64,000 bases of DNA from Croceicoccus naphthovorans. Lineage in GTDB: Bacteria; Pseudomonadota; Alphaproteobacteria; Sphingomonadales; Sphingomonadaceae. Positions 31,400-41,823 of the stretch are shown piece by piece. The position numbers were made by a program, and so were the translations under genes. The stretch covers positions 3,041,501 through 3,105,500 of the forward strand of contig NZ_CP011770.1 of the NCBI RefSeq assembly GCF_001028705.1, given 5' to 3'. The notes beneath the pieces were generated by a model that saw only the letters and a list, made by a program, of their open reading frames with translations, was not told the origin of the DNA and did not search any database. Numbering within the stretch: the stretch's first letter is position 1; the number at the start of each line of letters is the position of its first letter.

Positions 31400-31915
31400 A
31401 TGGATCGTTCGCAAAAAGCCGAATCGGTCGCAACGCTCAACGCGGTCTTCAACGAGGTTGGTGTGGTGGTCGTCACCCGCAACCTTGGCATGACGGTGGC
31501 CCAGTCCACCGACCTGCGTGCGAAGATGCGCGATGCCGGTGCGTCCTACAAGGTTGCGAAGAACCGTCTTGCCAAGCGGGCGATCGTGGATACCGACTAT
31601 GCCGGTATCGACGATCTGCTGACCGGGCCCACCGCACTGGCGACTTCGGTCGACCCCGTTGCGGCGGCAAAGGTCGTCGTCGATTTCGCCAAGACCAATC
31701 CCAAGCTGGAAGTCGTTGGCGGTTCGATGGGTTCGCAGGTGCTCGACGCCGAAGGTATCAAGGCACTCGCCTCGATGCCCTCGCTCGACGAACTGCGCGC
31801 CAAGCTGGTTGGCCTTGTCAATGCGCCGGCGACGAAGATCGCCCAGCTGTCGACTGCCCCGGCTGCCAAGCTTGCCCGTGTCTTCGGCGCGTATGCCGCC
31901 AAGGACGCTGCATAA
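31400..31915 (+). CDS. rplJ: Ribosomal protein L10, 171 aa
   Basis: Base of the ribosomal stalk, anchoring L7/L12 dimers to the large subunit. The sequence begins [20 protein letters not shown] and contains the rRNA-binding domain with [13 protein letters not shown] and the C-terminal helix that binds L7/L12. An in-frame extension exists upstream, but the ATG at 31400 has GGAG at good distance and is the normal family start. rplL follows after 68 nt. In this genome the pair is divergent from rpoBC rather than in front of it, and rplKA are not immediately upstream. Confidence 0.94.
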   Translation: MDRSQKAESVATLNAVFNEVGVVVVTRNLGMTVAQSTDLRAKMRDAGASYKVAKNRLAKRAIVDTDYAGIDDLLTGPTALATSVDPVAAAKVVVDFAKTNPKLEVVGGSMGSQVLDAEGIKALASMPSLDELRAKLVGLVNAPATKIAQLSTAPAAKLARVFGAYAAKDAA

Positions 31916-31983
31916 GACGTTTCCAGCGATTTTCCCGGCCAGAGCCCTTGGCCTGCCGGGCATGAACTTAGGAGTGAATACAA

Positions 31984-32361
31984 ATGGCTGATATCCAGAA
32001 GATCGTCGAAGAACTGTCGCAGCTGACCGTTCTCGAAGCCGCCGAACTGGCGACCGCACTTGAAGAAGCATGGGGCGTTTCCGCCGCTGCTGCCGTTGCC
32101 GTTGCTGCCCCCGCGGGCGGTGGCGACGCCGGTGCCGCTGCCGAGGAAAAGGACGAATTCGACGTCATCCTGACCGGCGACGGTGGCAAGAAGATCCAGG
32201 TCATCAAGGAAGTCCGCGCCATCACCGGCCTGGGCCTCGCCGATGCCAAGGCTCTGGTCGAAGGTGCGCCGAAGGCCGTCAAGGAAGGCGTCAACAAGGC
32301 CGAAGCCGAAGAGATCAAGAAGAAGATCGAGGAAGCCGGCGGTACCGTCGAACTCAAGTAA
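31984..32361 (+). CDS. rplL: Ribosomal protein L7/L12, 125 aa
   Basis: The flexible stalk protein that recruits translation GTPases. The N-terminal dimerisation domain ([20 protein letters not shown]), an Ala/Gly-rich hinge, and the C-terminal domain ([20 protein letters not shown] then [17 protein letters not shown]) are all clear, and the length is standard. It ends 40 nt before a strong terminator. It is co-transcribed with rplJ. Confidence 0.96.
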   Translation: MADIQKIVEELSQLTVLEAAELATALEEAWGVSAAAAVAVAAPAGGGDAGAAAEEKDEFDVILTGDGGKKIQVIKEVRAITGLGLADAKALVEGAPKAVKEGVNKAEAEEIKKKIEEAGGTVELK

Positions 32362-32404
32362 GCCTTTCGCTTACGCTCGGTCTCTCTCGAGAGATCAAAG
32401 GAAA

Positions 32405-32432
32405 GGGCGGCTCCATCGGGGCCGCCCTTTTT
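32405..32432 (+). terminator. Terminator after rplL
   Basis: GGGCGGC (32405-32411) pairs with GCCGCCC (32421-32427) and is followed by a five-T run, 43 nt after the rplL stop. Confidence 0.85.
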
Positions 32433-32452
32433 CTATTGCGCGGTATCTTAAC

Positions 32453-33025
32453 TCAGAACCCGGCGGTCTGCCGGATGCGCAGCGTTCCCGGCGGTCCGCC
32501 GCGCGACATCGCGATGACGTGATCCACGCCGTCTATCGTCACGGCAATCGTCCCCTGCTCGGTCACTTCGATGAAGCGCTTGTTCTTCAGGTACCAGAGG
32601 TGAAACTGGAACTCGTCCTCCGAACAGCCAAGCATTTCCTGCACGAACCAGCCGATCACGCCCGGATCGTCGGAATGTTCGCGTCTTCGTTTGTAGAGAT
32701 AGAGCAGGATCTTGGCATGCGCCTCGGCATCGCCCGCTGCGGTATCTTCGTTGATGGCGAAGTCACTTTGCGGCGGAATCTGGAACGCAGGTCGGCTGGT
32801 CTTGAAACCATAGGTGCGGTCGTACTCGGCGCGCTTTTCCGGATCGCGCAGCGTGCGGTACGCCTCCATCACGTCGTTGAACCTGTCCGGGTCGGCGGTT
32901 TCCGCATTGTCCGGATGGTACATCTTGGCGAAGTAATGGTACGCGAGTTCCAGAATGCGGGCATCGCAGTCCGGGTTGACCTTCAGAACCGAATAGAAAT
33001 CGACGCGCCCCAACCCGTCTTCCAT
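32453..33025 (-). CDS. J-domain (DnaJ-like) protein, 190 aa
   Basis: An N-terminal J-domain (residues about 8-75) contains the HPD tripeptide (YHPDN, 37-39) needed to stimulate DnaK ATPase, plus FNDVMEAYRTLRDPEKRAEY typical of helix IV. The C-terminal half is a separate helical domain of unknown role; there are no Gly/Phe or zinc-finger regions, so it is a specialised co-chaperone rather than DnaJ. I start at the ATG at 33025 (MEDGLGRVDFY), since the 39-residue upstream extension does not look conserved. It is convergent with rplL. Confidence 0.82.
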   Translation of the reverse strand: MEDGLGRVDFYSVLKVNPDCDARILELAYHYFAKMYHPDNAETADPDRFNDVMEAYRTLRDPEKRAEYDRTYGFKTSRPAFQIPPQSDFAINEDTAAGDAEAHAKILLYLYKRRREHSDDPGVIGWFVQEMLGCSEDEFQFHLWYLKNKRFIEVTEQGTIAVTIDGVDHVIAMSRGGPPGTLRIRQTAGF

Positions 33026-33120
33026 ACCGTACCCCCAATGCGAACGGAGCAAACCAATCCCGGGCCGTTCGAAACGTGGACGATACCAGATTGGTGCGAT
33101 CACGCCATTAACAGATGCGT

Positions 33121-33687
33121 TTAGGCGCGCACCTCGCGCCATTCGCCGGGAGCAAGGCCCTCAACGGCCCAGTCGCCGATCTGCCAGCGGACCAGCCGCA
33201 GTGTCGGCAATCCAACCGCGGCGGTCATGCGGCGGACCTGCCGGTTGCGGCCTTCGGATATGGTCAGGCGCAGCCAGCCATCGGGCACGGTTTTGCGGAA
33301 CCGGACCGGCGGATCGCGGGGCCAGAGGTCGGGCGGGTCGATCGCTTCGGCCTTGGCCGGGCGGCTCATGCCGTCCTTCAACCGCACGCCTTTGCGCAAG
33401 GCATACAACGCGGGTTCGTCGATGGTGCCCTCGACCTGCACCAGATAGCTTTTGGGCAGCTTGAACTTCGGATCGGAAATCCGCGCTTGCAGCCGCCCAT
33501 CGTCGGTCAGCAGCATCAGCCCCTCGCTATCGCGATCCAGCCGCCCCGCCGGATAGACTCCGGGTACGTCGATAAAGTCCGACAGCGTACGCCGGGGCGA
33601 GCCTTCGGTGCCCCCATTCCGCATATTGGGATCGGTGAACTGGCTCAGCACATCGAAGGGCTTGTTGAAGAGGATCAGGCGCGCCAT
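33121..33687 (-). CDS. 23S rRNA pseudouridine synthase, RluE type, 188 aa
   Basis: A stand-alone RsuA/RluE catalytic domain without the usual N-terminal S4 domain. The catalytic aspartate motif is [16 protein letters not shown]. Further family segments are [24 protein letters not shown] and the C-terminal [12 protein letters not shown]. RluE modifies U2457 of 23S rRNA in E. coli; members lacking S4 and of this length are usually called RluE, but other RsuA-family targets remain possible. Confidence 0.88.
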   Translation of the reverse strand: MARLILFNKPFDVLSQFTDPNMRNGGTEGSPRRTLSDFIDVPGVYPAGRLDRDSEGLMLLTDDGRLQARISDPKFKLPKSYLVQVEGTIDEPALYALRKGVRLKDGMSRPAKAEAIDPPDLWPRDPPVRFRKTVPDGWLRLTISEGRNRQVRRMTAAVGLPTLRLVRWQIGDWAVEGLAPGEWREVRA

Positions 33688-33711
33688 CGCCCGCGCCTAG
33701 CAGGCAGCACG

Positions 33712-34260
33712 CTAAAGCGCGAGGTTCACGCGCACGCCCATCATGTCGATCCCCGGGTTCTGGCCCCGGTTGAACAGGCGCGCGTGGCTCACGTGCATCC
33801 AGCTTGCCTCCACGCTCACCCGATCCGACACGCGCGCACCCAAGGCGATTTCGGGTTCGAACAGCACGCGGCTGCCCAGTTCGAGGTGGCGGCCATCGGG
33901 CGCGATCTTCTCGCCAGGCCCGTCATGGATGGCAAGGCCGACGCCAGGGCGGACATAGATGGGCCCCTTGCCGAAGGTCCAGCTCATCCCCACGGCTGCG
34001 AAATCGGTGCCGCCATCGCTGTTGACCGCGCCGACGACATAGGGCGCGGGGCTGCCGATGAAATCCAAAGCGTCTATCCCGTCGAAGCGATAGCCGATGA
34101 CCCCGTCGATCCCGCTCTCGCCGGTTTCGAAGGTGAACGGCGTGTCGACCGCGTGGGCATAGGCGCCAACGAATACCTCGTCCGCATGGGCGGGTGCGGC
34201 GGTGGCTACCCCGCCAAGCATCGCAGCAAGATACGCGGCGGTGGCAAGTTTCAGGCGCAT
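33712..34260 (-). CDS. PagL-like lipid A 3-O-deacylase (acyloxyacyl hydrolase), 182 aa
   Basis: A predicted outer-membrane beta-barrel enzyme that removes the 3-O-acyl chain of lipid A. It has a signal peptide (LATAAYLAAMLGGVATAAPA then HADEV), alternating barrel strands, and the C-terminal family motif SWMHVSHARLFNRGQNPGID with the catalytic His and Ser (HVS). PagL's acidic residue would correspond to the D of GID, a conservative change from Glu. It ends in an aromatic-poor strand, VRVNLAL. The start is the ATG at 34260 before the signal peptide; the longer open frame upstream is not coding. Confidence 0.82.
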   Translation of the reverse strand: MRLKLATAAYLAAMLGGVATAAPAHADEVFVGAYAHAVDTPFTFETGESGIDGVIGYRFDGIDALDFIGSPAPYVVGAVNSDGGTDFAAVGMSWTFGKGPIYVRPGVGLAIHDGPGEKIAPDGRHLELGSRVLFEPEIALGARVSDRVSVEASWMHVSHARLFNRGQNPGIDMMGVRVNLAL

Positions 34261-34401
34261 GAAACGGCAATCCTCGGCAGGTTTTTGGGTTTCCGTGTGC
34301 GCTTTGGCTGTTGCCCGCTTGCTGCAAGCTGAAGCGTTCGTTCGGTTGCGGTTGAAATTTTCTTGGCCGGGTAACGGACTTCGCCTAACCGGGCCGGCTT
34401 T

Positions 34402-35823
34402 ATGTCTGACGCAGGCCACATCCTTACCCGCTCCAACAGCCGCTTTGGCCACCCGGAGCAGACGCTGCGCGCCGAATTCGGCGCGACGGCACGTCTGGCC
34501 GTGCCCTTGGCGGCGGCGAACCTGTTGCAAATGGCGGTCTATACCGTCGACGTCCTGTTCATCGCGCGGATCGGCACGCAGGAACTGGCGGCCAGCACCC
34601 TGGCGGTGTCGAGCTATGGCCTGATGCTGTGGTGTACGATGGGCCTGATCAGCGCGGTCGCGCCGATGGCGGCAACGGCGCTAGGCCGTGGGCGGCACGC
34701 GGTGCGCGAAGTGCGGCGGTCTTTCCGCATGGCGCTGTGGCTATCGGTTCTGGCGGGACTGTTTGTCATGGTGGGGTCGAACCTTGCCGAACCTTTCATG
34801 CTGTTGACCGGGCAGAGCCCGCAGATCGCGGCGATGGCGGGAGAGTATCTGCGCTGGCTGTCCCCGGCGGCGATCCCGGTACTGGCGGCTGCGGCGCTGC
34901 GGATTTTCGTATCGACGATGGACCGCGCGGTGATCGCGACGTGGGTCACGGTATTGGCGCTGATAGTGAACTTCATCGGCAACTGGCTGCTCATCTTCGG
35001 CAACTGGGGCTTTCCGGCGCTGGGCCTGAAAGGCGCGGCGATTGCCAGCGTGATCACCTCGCTGGCGGTCCTGGCGGCCTATATCGCCATCATCCAGTCG
35101 GATCGCCGGATGCGGCGGCATTACCTTTTCGGGCGGCTGTGGCGGCCCGATTGGCAACGGCTGCGCGAATTGTGGCGGGTCGGATTGCCGATCGGGGCGA
35201 TCACCTTGGCAGAAGGCGGGCTGTTCTCTGGCGCGGCCTATCTGATGGGCGCGATCGGCATGCTGGAATTGGCGGCGCATACCGTGGCGTTGCAGCTGGG
35301 CGCGCTGGCGTTTCAGGTGCCGATGGGCATCGGAACGGCGGCGACGATTCGGGTCGGGCTGCACAACGGCGCGGGATCGCGAGAAGGTATCCACCGCGCG
35401 GGACTGGCCGTGGTTTCGGTGGCAATGTGCTTTGCCGGGGTCTTCGCCGTAGCGATGATCGGCATGCCCAAAGTGCTGCTGTCGCTGTTCTTCGATGTCG
35501 ATGCGCCGGTTAACGCCAATGTCGTGGCGCTGGCGACGACCTACCTCGTCGTCGCGGCGGCGTTTCAGCTGTTCGACGGGGCGCAGGCGGTGCTGGCGGG
35601 GCTTCTACGCGGCCTGTCCGACACGCGGGTGCCGTTTATCCTTGCCGTGATCGGCTATTGGCTGTTCGGGTTCGGCACGGCGTATATCCTCGGCTTCCAC
35701 ACCTCGTTCGGGGGCCTCGGTGTCTGGATCGGGCTGGCCGTCGGGTTGATCGTGACCTCGATCCTACTCGGCTGGCGCTGGCATCGGCGCGAGAGTCTCG
35801 GCCTTGTCATGGCTACGGCTTAG
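34402..35823 (+). CDS. MATE-family efflux transporter, 473 aa
   Basis: A twelve-helix sodium- or proton-driven multidrug exporter. It shows the two-fold repeat of the family: an N-terminal bundle with LAVPLAAANLLQMAVYTVDV and LISAVAPMAATALGRGR, and a C-terminal bundle with GLPIGAITLAEGGLFSGAA and QVPMGIGTAATIRVGLHNGA. Length and topology match NorM/DinF-type members. Drug and cation specificity cannot be read from sequence. It is divergent from the lipid A deacylase, with 141 nt between the two starts. Confidence 0.9.
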   Translation: MSDAGHILTRSNSRFGHPEQTLRAEFGATARLAVPLAAANLLQMAVYTVDVLFIARIGTQELAASTLAVSSYGLMLWCTMGLISAVAPMAATALGRGRHAVREVRRSFRMALWLSVLAGLFVMVGSNLAEPFMLLTGQSPQIAAMAGEYLRWLSPAAIPVLAAAALRIFVSTMDRAVIATWVTVLALIVNFIGNWLLIFGNWGFPALGLKGAAIASVITSLAVLAAYIAIIQSDRRMRRHYLFGRLWRPDWQRLRELWRVGLPIGAITLAEGGLFSGAAYLMGAIGMLELAAHTVALQLGALAFQVPMGIGTAATIRVGLHNGAGSREGIHRAGLAVVSVAMCFAGVFAVAMIGMPKVLLSLFFDVDAPVNANVVALATTYLVVAAAFQLFDGAQAVLAGLLRGLSDTRVPFILAVIGYWLFGFGTAYILGFHTSFGGLGVWIGLAVGLIVTSILLGWRWHRRESLGLVMATA

Positions 35824-35887
35824 ACAGCCGCAACGGCCCGCTTCACGCAGGCCACGCCCCATCGCGAAAAAACTTGATGAACGGTCC

Positions 35888-35950
35888 TTGACGACCACGT
35901 TCATTCCAACCATATCCGCGCCGCCGGCACTCTCATGGCGGGAGTGCCAA
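35888..35950 (+). promoter_or_regulatory. groESL promoter and CIRCE operator
   Basis: A promoter TTGACG (35888-35893), 17 nt, CATATC (35911-35916) is followed by a CIRCE element: CGGCACTC, nine bases, GAGTGCCAA (35925-35950), the inner seven bases of each arm exactly complementary. CIRCE is the site of the HrcA repressor and sits at the expected transcription start. A CTTG at 35887-35890 overlapping the -35 could also support RpoH recognition. Confidence 0.88.
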
Positions 35951-35985
35951 AGTTTATAGCAACTTTATTGGAAGAGGTCATCATC

Positions 35986-36273
35986 ATGGCATTCCGTCCG
36001 CTGCACGACCGCGTTCTGGTCCGTCGCATCGAAGCCGACGAAAAAACCGCCGGCGGCATCATCATCCCCGACAGCGCCAAGGAAAAGCCGAGCGAAGGCG
36101 AAATCGTCGCCGTTGGTTCGGGCGCAAAGGCCGAAGACGGCAAGGTCACGCCGCTTGACGTGAACGCGGGCGACCGCGTCCTGTTCGGCAAGTGGTCGGG
36201 CACCGAAGTCAAGGTCGACGGCGAAGACCTGCTGATCATGAAGGAAAGCGACCTGCTCGGCGTGATCGCCTGA
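35986..36273 (+). CDS. groES: Co-chaperonin GroES, 95 aa
   Basis: The heptameric lid of the GroEL chamber. The sequence opens [20 protein letters not shown] and includes the mobile loop ([20 protein letters not shown]) that docks on GroEL, and [14 protein letters not shown]. Length is standard. GAAGAGG lies before the ATG; an in-frame ATG upstream (35935) overlaps the CIRCE element and is not used. groEL follows after 47 nt. Confidence 0.96.
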   Translation: MAFRPLHDRVLVRRIEADEKTAGGIIIPDSAKEKPSEGEIVAVGSGAKAEDGKVTPLDVNAGDRVLFGKWSGTEVKVDGEDLLIMKESDLLGVIA

Positions 36274-36281
36274 GCAACTAG

Positions 36282-37976
<1,695 letters not shown>

Positions 37977-38004
37977 GCAAGCCAGCCCAACGGCACAGGA
38001 AACG

Positions 38005-38038
38005 GGGGTCGGAAGCACGCGCTTCCGGCCCCTTTTTC
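38005..38038 (+). terminator. Terminator after groEL
   Basis: GGGGTCGGAAGC pairs with GCTTCCGGCCCC (one G-T wobble) around ACGC, followed by five T, starting 28 nt after the groEL stop. Confidence 0.88.
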
Positions 38039-38192
38039 TATGCGCCATCATGGGATTTATCGGGCCGATTTCCCGTCATGCAAATAAACATGGGATTTCG
38101 TTAGATTTCTCGGCACTTTCCACCGTGGCATGCGTTGCATGCACCAAGACCCATAGCGTCTGACGTTTGACACAAGACCCCGGAGGCACCCG

Positions 38193-38600
38193 ATGCGCCT
38201 GCCGCACAAGGCCCACCTTGCCGTCGTCGATGGCAATAAATTCGTGCTCATGCAAAACGAGGGCACGCCTGATTCACCCTCTTTGAAAGAGGTTGCAAAG
38301 CCCGAACTGACCGCCAGCAATTTCAGCGCAGGCGTGCGCCATCAGGACGATGTTGGCCGCAAACTGGGCCGCACCGATCTTGACGAACTGGCCCATGCCG
38401 CCGCCGCAAGCGAGTGGCTTAACGCCGCCGTTCTGGACGGCACGATCGAAAAGCTGGCCGTAACCGCCGATCCCAAGACCCTGGGTGAGATGCGCCGCCA
38501 TTATCACACGAAGCTTCAACAGGCGCTGATCGCCGAAGAAGCCAAGACGCTGACCGGCGAGCCGATCAGCCGGATCGAAAAAGTGCTGCTATCCGAATAG
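38193..38600 (+). CDS. Host attachment-family protein, 135 aa
   Basis: Resembles the short proteins annotated as required for attachment to host cells in Agrobacterium and other alphaproteobacteria. Features are the N-terminal HKAHLAVVDGNKFVLMQNEG, a glycine- and charge-rich middle, and C-terminal GEMRRHYHTKLQQALIAEEA followed by a short basic tail. The fold is related to eRF1/baeRF-like domains, but the activity is unknown and the name should not be over-read. It lies 23 nt upstream of the heme oxygenase gene, on the same strand. Confidence 0.72.
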   Translation: MRLPHKAHLAVVDGNKFVLMQNEGTPDSPSLKEVAKPELTASNFSAGVRHQDDVGRKLGRTDLDELAHAAAASEWLNAAVLDGTIEKLAVTADPKTLGEMRRHYHTKLQQALIAEEAKTLTGEPISRIEKVLLSE

Positions 38601-38623
38601 AGGGTGCCAATCGGGACGAAGAA

Positions 38624-39265
38624 ATGGACGGGTCTCAAACTCTGAAATCGATGCATGATGCGCAGCAGCCGTCACGCGACGATACGGGGATCGAAGATAC
38701 GGTGCGCCAAACGCGCCGATCCTCGATCCGTATGGCGCTGCGCGATGCGACGCAGGCAGAGCATGGGGCGACCGAGGACGCTTTCGCCCTGTTCGACCTG
38801 ACGCGCCGTGGACATTACCGCGCCTTCCTGACCGCGCACGCAATGGCGCTGCCCCGCTTCGAACTGGCGGTGACGGGTCAGGGCTGGTCCGGGTGGCAGC
38901 CGCGCCTGCCCGCGCTGGCCGACGATCTGGCCGCGCTGCACGCGCCCCTGCCCGCCCCGATGATCGCACCCCGCGTATCGCCGGTCGCCGCGTGGGGCGT
39001 GCAATACGTGATCGAAGGGTCACGGCTTGGCGGCCGGCTATTGTCAGAACGTATCCCGCAAGGTGCGCCCAGCTTCTACCTTTCCGCCAGCCCCGATATG
39101 TCGGTGCGCTGGCAGGCGTTCTGTTCCGCGTTAGAACGCGCAGGCGCAGAGGAAGGCCCGGCATGGCTGGACGAGGTTACGAATGCGGCTATAGAAACCT
39201 TTCGCGTATTCCGGAGGGCCGCAGACGTCGCCGCCGCTCAGGCCTTTGCGGAGGATAATCTTTGA
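38624..39265 (+). CDS. bphO: Biliverdin-producing heme oxygenase, 213 aa
   Basis: Opens heme to biliverdin IXa, iron and CO, here supplying the chromophore for the adjacent phytochrome. The proximal heme ligand is expected in LRDATQAEHGATEDAF (His47), and a distal-helix glycine region appears as YVIEGSRLGGRLLSE. The first ~30 residues are an extension of uncertain value; internal methionines near residues 10 and 37 could be the real start. Its stop codon overlaps the TTG start of the phytochrome gene, so the two are translationally coupled. Confidence 0.88.
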   Translation: MDGSQTLKSMHDAQQPSRDDTGIEDTVRQTRRSSIRMALRDATQAEHGATEDAFALFDLTRRGHYRAFLTAHAMALPRFELAVTGQGWSGWQPRLPALADDLAALHAPLPAPMIAPRVSPVAAWGVQYVIEGSRLGGRLLSERIPQGAPSFYLSASPDMSVRWQAFCSALERAGAEEGPAWLDEVTNAAIETFRVFRRAADVAAAQAFAEDNL

Positions 39266-41823
39266 AGCAGCACGTCTCGGGGTCGCAGCCCGTAGATCTG
39301 ACAAACTGTGACCGGGAGCCCATCCACATTCCCGGAACTATCCAGCCCTTCGGTTTCATGATCGTTGTCGGCTCGGACTGGATCGTGCAGCGCGCTGCCA
39401 ATACCGAACTCTACCTCGGCATCGAGCCACTGGGCCTGCTGGGCCATCCGCTGGGCGGCGTGTTCCTCCCGCATGCCATGCGCAGCCTGCGCGGCCGCGT
39501 CTCGCAATTGCGCGGCGATGATGCGGTCGAACGCATCTTCTCGATGCGGCTGGTCGAAAACGGCAAGCCGTTCGATGTGGCGATCCACTTTTCCGGCCCC
39601 TCGGTCATTATCGAATGCGAACCCGCCCGCGGGGACGAGATCGAGGTTTCCTCTTTCGTCCGCACGATGATCACCCGCATTCAGAACGCTGATTCGATGC
39701 AGGCAATCATGCGCGAAGGCGCGCGGCAGGTGCGGTCGCTGACCGGGTTCGACCGGGTGATGGTCTATCGCTTTGCCCCGTCAGGCGCGGGCGAAGTCGT
39801 GGCAGAAGCGCTGGAGCCTGGGGTCGACAGTTTCCTGGGCCTGAACTTCCCGGCAACCGACATCCCGCAGCAAGCCCGCGCGCTGTATGTCCGCAACGTG
39901 TTTCGCATCATCGCCGACGTGGACGACGCGCCGATCCCGATCCAGCCCATCGACGATCGGGAGCCGCTGGACCTCTCGCTCTCGCTGTTCCGCGCGGTAT
40001 CGCCCATCCATGTCGAGTACCTGAAGAACATGGGCGTGCGCGCCTCGCTCTCGATCTCGATCATCATCGGCGGCAAGCTGTGGGGCCTGTTCGCCTGCCA
40101 CCACTATAGCCCCCGTCTTCCCAGCTTTGCCGAACGAAGCGCGGCGGAACTGTTTGGACAGATGTTCTCACTCTTGACCGAAAGCCGGTTGCGCAGCGAG
40201 CAGACCGCCTACGAAGACAGCGCCCGCAAGGTGGCCGACCGCCTGATGGCCGCCGCTGCCCAGGATTCGGACCGGCTGACCGATGCGCAGTGGATGGGCG
40301 ACCTCGTGCTCGATGCGATCCCCGCCGATGGGGTGGGCGTGTTCGTCGACGACAGCGTGTCGCTGACCGGCCTGACGCCGGATGAGCAGCAGTTCCGCAC
40401 GCTGCTGAACGCGTTGAACCGCCGCAATGCCGGCCAGATATTCACCACCAATCGGATCAGCGACATTCTGCCAGAGGCAGAGGCCTATTCCGACAAGGCG
40501 GCGGGCCTGCTCGCCATTCCGATTTCGCGCCGTCCGCGCGATTACGTCCTGCTGTTCCGGTCCGAGCGGCTGCGTTCGGTCCGCTGGGCGGGCAATCAGG
40601 AAAAAGAGGTCGAATACGGCCCCAATGGACCCCGCCTGACCCCGCGCAAAAGCTTTGAGGAATGGTCCGAGCTCGTCCGGGGCGAGGCAAAGCCGTTCGA
40701 GGAAGCCGAGATGCGCGTGGCCGAGGCGCTGCGCTCGACCCTGCTCGAAGTCGTCCTGCGCCTGACCGAAGCTGCAAGCGAAGATCGCCGCCGCGCGCAC
40801 GAACAGCAAAAGCTGCTGATCAGCGAATTGAACCACCGCGTGCGCAACATCCTCGCGCTGATCCGCGCGCTGATGGGCCAGACCAGCCGCGAGGCTGATG
40901 ACGTCAACGCCTTCGTCGCAACGCTCGATTCGCGCATCCAATCGCTGGCCCGCGCGCACGACCAGCTGACCGCCGACCAGTGGGGCCCGGCCCGCCTGGA
41001 AGACCTGATCGTGACCGAGGCGAAGGCCTATTTTCAGCCCGACCGCCAATCGGTCCGCATGTCCGGCCCCAATGTTTCCATCGTGCCAGAGGCGTTCACG
41101 GTCATGGCGCTGGTCATCCACGAACTCATCACGAATGCCGCAAAGTACGGGGCGCTGAGCGACAGCGGTTCGGTCGATATCGACTGGCGGATCGGATCGG
41201 ACGGCGAACTGGTGATCGAATGGCGAGAGATCGGCGGCCCCGCCGTGATGCCGCCTAAACGGCGCGGTTTCGGCACGACCGTGATCGAGAACTCGATCCC
41301 CCACGAATTGGGGGGAGAGGCCGTAACCCGATACAAGACCGCCGGGTTCGAGGCCGATTTTGCAATCCCCGCACGCTATGTCGCCAGCGCTCGGGAACGG
41401 GATGGAGTGACAAAAGCCGTGCAGGCAGACCGTACCGGTGGCGCCGACCTGATTTCGGGCAAGAAGGTGCTTTTGGTCGAAGACAGCGCGCTGATCGCAC
41501 TGGATGCAGAGGATTCGCTCCGCGAACTGGGCGCGAGCGAAGTGGTATTGGCCGCCAGCAACGCAGTCGCCGCGCGGGCAATCGAAGGGGGCGATATTCA
41601 ACTGGCCGTGCTGGACTTCAACCTTGGGCGCGAAAACTCCATGCCAACCGCCGAACGGCTGGCCGATGCGGGCATCCCGTTCCTGTTCGCCTCTGGCTAT
41701 GGCGGCGAAGGCACGATCCCCGACCGCTATGCGCATGTGCCCGTGGTGGTAAAGCCCTATGGCACCAACCAGATCGAAACGGCCTTCGCCGAACTAGGCC
41801 GGTCTTTGGCCGGCGACGCCTAG
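39262..41823 (+). CDS. bphP: Bacteriophytochrome HWE histidine kinase with C-terminal receiver, 853 aa
   Basis: A red/far-red light sensor kinase. Domain order: PAS with biliverdin-binding Cys16 (LTNCDREPIHIPG), GAF (NFPATDIPQQARALYVRNVF and SPIHVEYLKNMGV), PHY with the tongue motif PRKSFEEW, an HWE-type kinase (phosphoacceptor His in SELNHRVRNILALI near residue 524, WREIGG), and a receiver (LLVEDSALIALDAEDSL, phosphoacceptor Asp in AVLDFNLG, Lys in VVKPYG). It starts at a TTG sharing bases with the heme oxygenase stop (TTGA), with GGAGGA 6 nt upstream. No separate output protein is encoded beside it, so phosphotransfer partners lie elsewhere. Confidence 0.92.
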   Translation: MKQHVSGSQPVDLTNCDREPIHIPGTIQPFGFMIVVGSDWIVQRAANTELYLGIEPLGLLGHPLGGVFLPHAMRSLRGRVSQLRGDDAVERIFSMRLVENGKPFDVAIHFSGPSVIIECEPARGDEIEVSSFVRTMITRIQNADSMQAIMREGARQVRSLTGFDRVMVYRFAPSGAGEVVAEALEPGVDSFLGLNFPATDIPQQARALYVRNVFRIIADVDDAPIPIQPIDDREPLDLSLSLFRAVSPIHVEYLKNMGVRASLSISIIIGGKLWGLFACHHYSPRLPSFAERSAAELFGQMFSLLTESRLRSEQTAYEDSARKVADRLMAAAAQDSDRLTDAQWMGDLVLDAIPADGVGVFVDDSVSLTGLTPDEQQFRTLLNALNRRNAGQIFTTNRISDILPEAEAYSDKAAGLLAIPISRRPRDYVLLFRSERLRSVRWAGNQEKEVEYGPNGPRLTPRKSFEEWSELVRGEAKPFEEAEMRVAEALRSTLLEVVLRLTEAASEDRRRAHEQQKLLISELNHRVRNILALIRALMGQTSREADDVNAFVATLDSRIQSLARAHDQLTADQWGPARLEDLIVTEAKAYFQPDRQSVRMSGPNVSIVPEAFTVMALVIHELITNAAKYGALSDSGSVDIDWRIGSDGELVIEWREIGGPAVMPPKRRGFGTTVIENSIPHELGGEAVTRYKTAGFEADFAIPARYVASARERDGVTKAVQADRTGGADLISGKKVLLVEDSALIALDAEDSLRELGASEVVLAASNAVAARAIEGGDIQLAVLDFNLGRENSMPTAERLADAGIPFLFASGYGGEGTIPDRYAHVPVVVKPYGTNQIETAFAELGRSLAGDA

